Origin: UBA3263 sp964549975
Lineage (GTDB): Bacteria > Bacteroidota > Bacteroidia > Bacteroidales > Muribaculaceae
Assembly (NCBI GenBank): GCA_964549975.1
Contig: CAZJWM010000097.1
Span: 1-7,862, forward strand
Direction of reading: 5' to 3'
Length of the DNA stretch: 7,862 bases
Part shown: positions 5,558 to 7,862 of the stretch, piece by piece
Layout of the letters: each line of letters starts with the position of its first letter
Position numbering within the stretch: position 1 is the stretch's first letter
Position numbers and translations under genes: made by a program
Notes under the pieces: generated by a model
Database searches by the model: none
What the model saw: only the letters and a program-made list of their open reading frames with translations
What the model was told of the DNA's origin: nothing

Positions 5558-7612
5558 ATGATTCTTTGCATCACTGAGAAACCTTCGGTGGCAAAGGATA
5601 TTGCCGCCATACTCGGAGCGCCGACCAAACGCGACGGCTACTACGAGGGGGGCAACTATAAAATCACGTGGACTTTCGGCCACCTCTGTGAGCTGAAAGA
5701 GCCCGACGACTACACCGACCTGTGGAAACGCTGGAGTCTGGGCGCACTGCCCATGATTCCGGAGCGCTTCAGCATCAAGCTGAAAAACGACACAGGCATC
5801 AAACGTCAGTTTGCCGTCATCAAGGAATTGGTTGGACAGGCCACAGAGGTGATCAACTGCGGTGATGCCGGCCAAGAGGGTGAACTGATTCAGCGCTGGG
5901 TGTTGCAGATGGCCGGTTGCCATGTGCCGGTGAAACGCCTCTGGATTTCATCGCTCACCGACGAAGCTATTCGCCAAGGTTTTCAGCAATTGAAACCCGA
6001 CACCGACTTCGCCCGCCTCTATCACGCGGGCCTCTCACGCGCCATAGGCGACTGGCTTCTTGGCATGAATGCCACACGCCTATATTCACTGAAATATTCC
6101 GTGCCCGGACGTGTGCTTTCGGTTGGCCGTGTGCAAACCCCCACCCTGGCGCTGATTGTCAAGCGCCAACAGGAGATTGCCAATTTCCAACCCGAAGACT
6201 TCTGGGAACTCAAAACACTCTATCGCGGAGCCACGTTCTCGGCCACACAAGGCCGTTTCTCTGCAGAGGCCAAAGCGCAGGAGCTGCTTGAGCAGATCAA
6301 GCCGCTGCCACTGCGCATCACCTCCGTGGCAAAAAAGGCGGGACGCGAAGCTCCGCCGCGACTGTTTGACTTGACGTCGCTGCAGGTGGAATGCAACCGC
6401 CGCTGGGGCTGGACCGCCGACGAATCGTTGGCGCTGATTCAGTCGCTCTACGAAAAGAAAGTGACCACCTATCCGCGCGTCGACACCACCTATCTGCCCG
6501 ACGACGTCTACCCCAAGGTGCCCGACATCTTGCGTCGCATGACGCCCTACGCACCACTCACGGAGCCTATTCTCTCGGCCGGACGTCTTCCCAAAACGAA
6601 AAAGGTGTTCGACAACTCCAAGGTCACCGACCACCATGCCATTATCCCCACGGGCGAATCGCCGCGTATGCTCGTCGACAAAGAGAAGCATCTCTATCAT
6701 CTGATTGCGCTGCGCTTCATCGCCGCATTCTACCCCGACTGCGAATTTTCCACCACCACGGTGATGGCCGAAGCCGGCACCGTGCCCTTCAAAACCACAG
6801 GCAAGGTGATTGTGAAACCCGGTTGGCGCACGCTCTTCAACAAGCCCGAAGACCAAGAGACTCAGAAGTCAGACGATGACGACAGCGGCATCCTGCCCGA
6901 CTTCGTGGAGGGCGAAAGCGGGCCTCACGAACCGTCGCTCATCAAAAAGCAAACGCAGCCGCCAAAGCCCTACACCGAGGGCACACTGCTGCGCGCCATG
7001 GAATCGGCCGGCAAAACCGTCGACGACGAGACCCTGCGCGAGGCTATGAAGGAGAACGGCATTGGCCGACCCTCCACGCGCGCCGCCATCATTGAAACGC
7101 TTTTCCGCCGCCGCTACATTGCCCGCGAGCGCAAAAACATTGTGGCCACTCAAGCCGGCATCGACCTCATTGGCCTCATCCGCGAAGAGCTGCTCAAGAG
7201 CGCAAAACTGACCGGACTTTGGGAAAATAAATTGCGCAGAATTGAGCGTGGCGATTACTCTCCGGCAGAGTTTCTCAACGAACTGAAGGAGATGCTCCGC
7301 GCTATTGTCATCTCCGTATTAAGCGACAACTCCAATCGCCGCATAGTCATCGAAGATGAGAAGAAATCCAAAGGCAAAACAGCCTCCGCCGCCAAACCCA
7401 AAGCGCCGTCAAAGCCTCGCATCAAGAGCATCGAGGAGATTGCGTGTCCGCTCTGCGGCCAAGGCCATCTGCTGAAAGGGCGCACCGCCTACGGCTGCTC
7501 TCGCTTCAGAGAAGGATGCACCCTGCGACTCGACTTCGCCAAATTCTCACCCGAACTCACGCCCGCTCGCTTGCGCACGGCCGTGGAGAAAGCCTATCCC
7601 AAGAAATCATGA
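5558..7612 (+). CDS. topB: DNA topoisomerase III (type IA), with C-terminal zinc ribbon
   Basis: This 684-residue type IA topoisomerase breaks and rejoins one DNA strand, relaxing negative supercoils and separating precatenanes and recombination intermediates. The Toprim domain starts with MILCITEKPSVAKDIA (catalytic Glu7) and includes FGHLCELKEP (40-49) and CGDAGQEGELIQRWV (101-115). The active-site Tyr305 lies in VTTYPRVDTTYLPDD, with SVGRVQTPTLALI (188-200), VTDHHAIIPT (356-365) and MKENGIGRPSTRA (497-509) completing the core. A Lys/Ala/Pro-rich linker (about 601-622) leads to a four-Cys zinc ribbon (Cys630, 633, 647, 654). The Toprim motif reads DAGQEGE, with Gly105 where many family members have the second Asp of DxDxE; I recall a similar DAGTEGE in Bacteroides TopB. 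Related copies occur on conjugative elements, but no transfer genes are visible and the gene sits five bases after mazG, so this is probably the chromosomal copy. Confidence 0.96.
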   Translation: MILCITEKPSVAKDIAAILGAPTKRDGYYEGGNYKITWTFGHLCELKEPDDYTDLWKRWSLGALPMIPERFSIKLKNDTGIKRQFAVIKELVGQATEVINCGDAGQEGELIQRWVLQMAGCHVPVKRLWISSLTDEAIRQGFQQLKPDTDFARLYHAGLSRAIGDWLLGMNATRLYSLKYSVPGRVLSVGRVQTPTLALIVKRQQEIANFQPEDFWELKTLYRGATFSATQGRFSAEAKAQELLEQIKPLPLRITSVAKKAGREAPPRLFDLTSLQVECNRRWGWTADESLALIQSLYEKKVTTYPRVDTTYLPDDVYPKVPDILRRMTPYAPLTEPILSAGRLPKTKKVFDNSKVTDHHAIIPTGESPRMLVDKEKHLYHLIALRFIAAFYPDCEFSTTTVMAEAGTVPFKTTGKVIVKPGWRTLFNKPEDQETQKSDDDDSGILPDFVEGESGPHEPSLIKKQTQPPKPYTEGTLLRAMESAGKTVDDETLREAMKENGIGRPSTRAAIIETLFRRRYIARERKNIVATQAGIDLIGLIREELLKSAKLTGLWENKLRRIERGDYSPAEFLNELKEMLRAIVISVLSDNSNRRIVIEDEKKSKGKTASAAKPKAPSKPRIKSIEEIACPLCGQGHLLKGRTAYGCSRFREGCTLRLDFAKFSPELTPARLRTAVEKAYPKKS

Positions 7613-7764
7613 GCCTGACGCTGCAATACGTCGTCGTGGGCATCATTCTTGCCCTTTGCGTGGGCCTTGTCATTCGCCGCGCAACAAAGAAGCGCAGCAA
7701 CCGTGGTTGCTGCGCCGGCTGCAATTGCGATTCGCGCAACTGCAAGTTAAAACAAAGGGATTAA
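7609..7764 (+). CDS. Small Cys-rich membrane peptide, FeoB-associated-like
   Basis: This 51-residue peptide has one N-terminal transmembrane helix (about residues 5-22, YVVVGIILALCVGLVI), a basic stop-transfer segment RRATKKRSNR (23-32), and a cytoplasmic cysteine cluster: Cys34, 35, 38, 40 and 45. The positive-inside rule puts the cysteines in the cytoplasm. Size, layout and CCxGCxC pattern resemble the FeoB-associated Cys-rich membrane proteins, which usually follow the ferrous iron transporter gene feoB and may bind iron or another metal. No feo gene is visible here. The ATG at 7609 overlaps the topB TGA (ATGA, four bases), so translation is probably coupled. A longer in-frame reading that starts inside topB has no family support. 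Function is inference. Confidence 0.72.
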   Translation: MSLTLQYVVVGIILALCVGLVIRRATKKRSNRGCCAGCNCDSRNCKLKQRD

Positions 7765-7862
7765 TCTGACGGCAAATGTGCTGAGATATACACCATCAAC
7801 GCTGAGCGATAGCTGTCGCCAATGGGTATGTCGATGTCGCCAATGTGGACATATTGCTTGCC
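7761..7862 (-). CDS. C-terminal end of a convergent gene, possibly LytTR-type regulator (5' end outside window)
   Basis: On the minus strand an open frame enters from the window edge and ends with TAA at 7763-7761, giving 33 residues: GKQYVHIGDIDIPIGDSYR, then a hydrophobic SALMVYISAHLPSD tail. Codon choice (GAC, GGC, ATC, CGC) fits the other genes, while the plus-strand frames here are closed or look unlike protein. The pattern of a short beta-hairpin, IPIGDSYR, and a final helix resembles the end of LytTR DNA-binding domains in response regulators, as I remember them from Bacteroidetes. That call is weak. Its stop codon overlaps the stop of the plus-strand peptide gene within the shared TTAA. 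Confidence 0.45.
   Translation of the reverse strand, partial: GKQYVHIGDIDIPIGDSYRSALMVYISAHLPSD

Noticed and set aside
6086..6856. Minus-strand open frame opposite topB (256 codons)
   Set aside because: No motif, composition typical of reverse-strand readings, and covered by the active-site region of TopB.
7444..7608. Long form of the small Cys-rich protein starting inside topB
   Set aside because: The extension is Arg-rich, out of frame with the TopB zinc ribbon, and places the membrane helix in mid-protein; the ATGA start at 7609 gives the expected small-peptide layout.
5558..7612. TopB as a sign of a conjugative transposon
   Set aside because: No transfer, integrase or resistance genes, no att-like repeats and no composition shift; it sits mid-operon among core genes.
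7814..7845. Direct repeat TGTCGCCAATG with a 21-base period
   Set aside because: On the minus strand it encodes two IGD triplets seven residues apart (HIGDIDIPIGDS), so it is explained by the coding frame and not by a regulatory repeat or attachment site.
1..7862. CRISPR array, tRNA, rRNA, riboswitch, insertion sequence or defence cluster
   Set aside because: The window is almost fully coding; the longest non-coding gap (276-407) is explained by a terminator, a promoter and a short leader, and the other gaps are 37 bases or less.

Overview
This window looks like ordinary core chromosome from a member of the Bacteroidota, most likely order Bacteroidales. Four things point there. Both clear promoters have the Bacteroidetes form (TTTG, 20 bases, TAnnTTTG). 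Start codons lack good Shine-Dalgarno sequences. One gene encodes a DUF4293-type membrane protein, a family I know from Bacteroidetes. A SPOR-domain protein sits next to folE, an arrangement I recall from Bacteroides-like genomes. Base composition is fairly GC-rich by eye, and codon use looks uniform across all genes, so nothing suggests recent transfer.

Layout. Positions 1-275 are the C-terminal end of the large subunit of B12-dependent methylmalonyl-CoA mutase, closed by a strong intrinsic terminator (298-333). A promoter at 352-383 then drives a compact four-gene unit: a secreted SPOR-domain protein (408-893), GTP cyclohydrolase I folE (893-1483), a four-helix DUF4293-like membrane protein (1498-1899) and a GT2-family glycosyltransferase (1916-2668). 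A second promoter (2642-2673) lies across the end of the glycosyltransferase gene, whose stop codon forms part of the -7 element. It drives a tight five-gene unit: threonine ammonia-lyase ilvA (2706-3902), ribosomal protein L11 methyltransferase prmA (3902-4747), NTP pyrophosphohydrolase mazG (4752-5552), DNA topoisomerase III topB (5558-7612) and a 51-residue Cys-rich membrane peptide (7609-7764). A convergent minus-strand gene ends at 7761, and only its last 33 codons are visible.

How the genes fit together. Gaps within the two units run from a 4-base overlap to 16 bases, so the genes of each unit are probably co-transcribed and in places translationally coupled. The products serve unrelated housekeeping jobs: folate/pterin synthesis, envelope, isoleucine precursor supply, ribosome modification, nucleotide-pool cleaning and DNA topology.

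I see no CRISPR array, tRNA, rRNA, insertion sequence, prophage or defence module. I did not find a clearly new system. The most useful second looks are two small dyads flanking the first promoter, a nine-C tract before the DUF4293 gene, the DAGQEGE Toprim variant of TopB, and the Cys-rich peptide coupled to topB.
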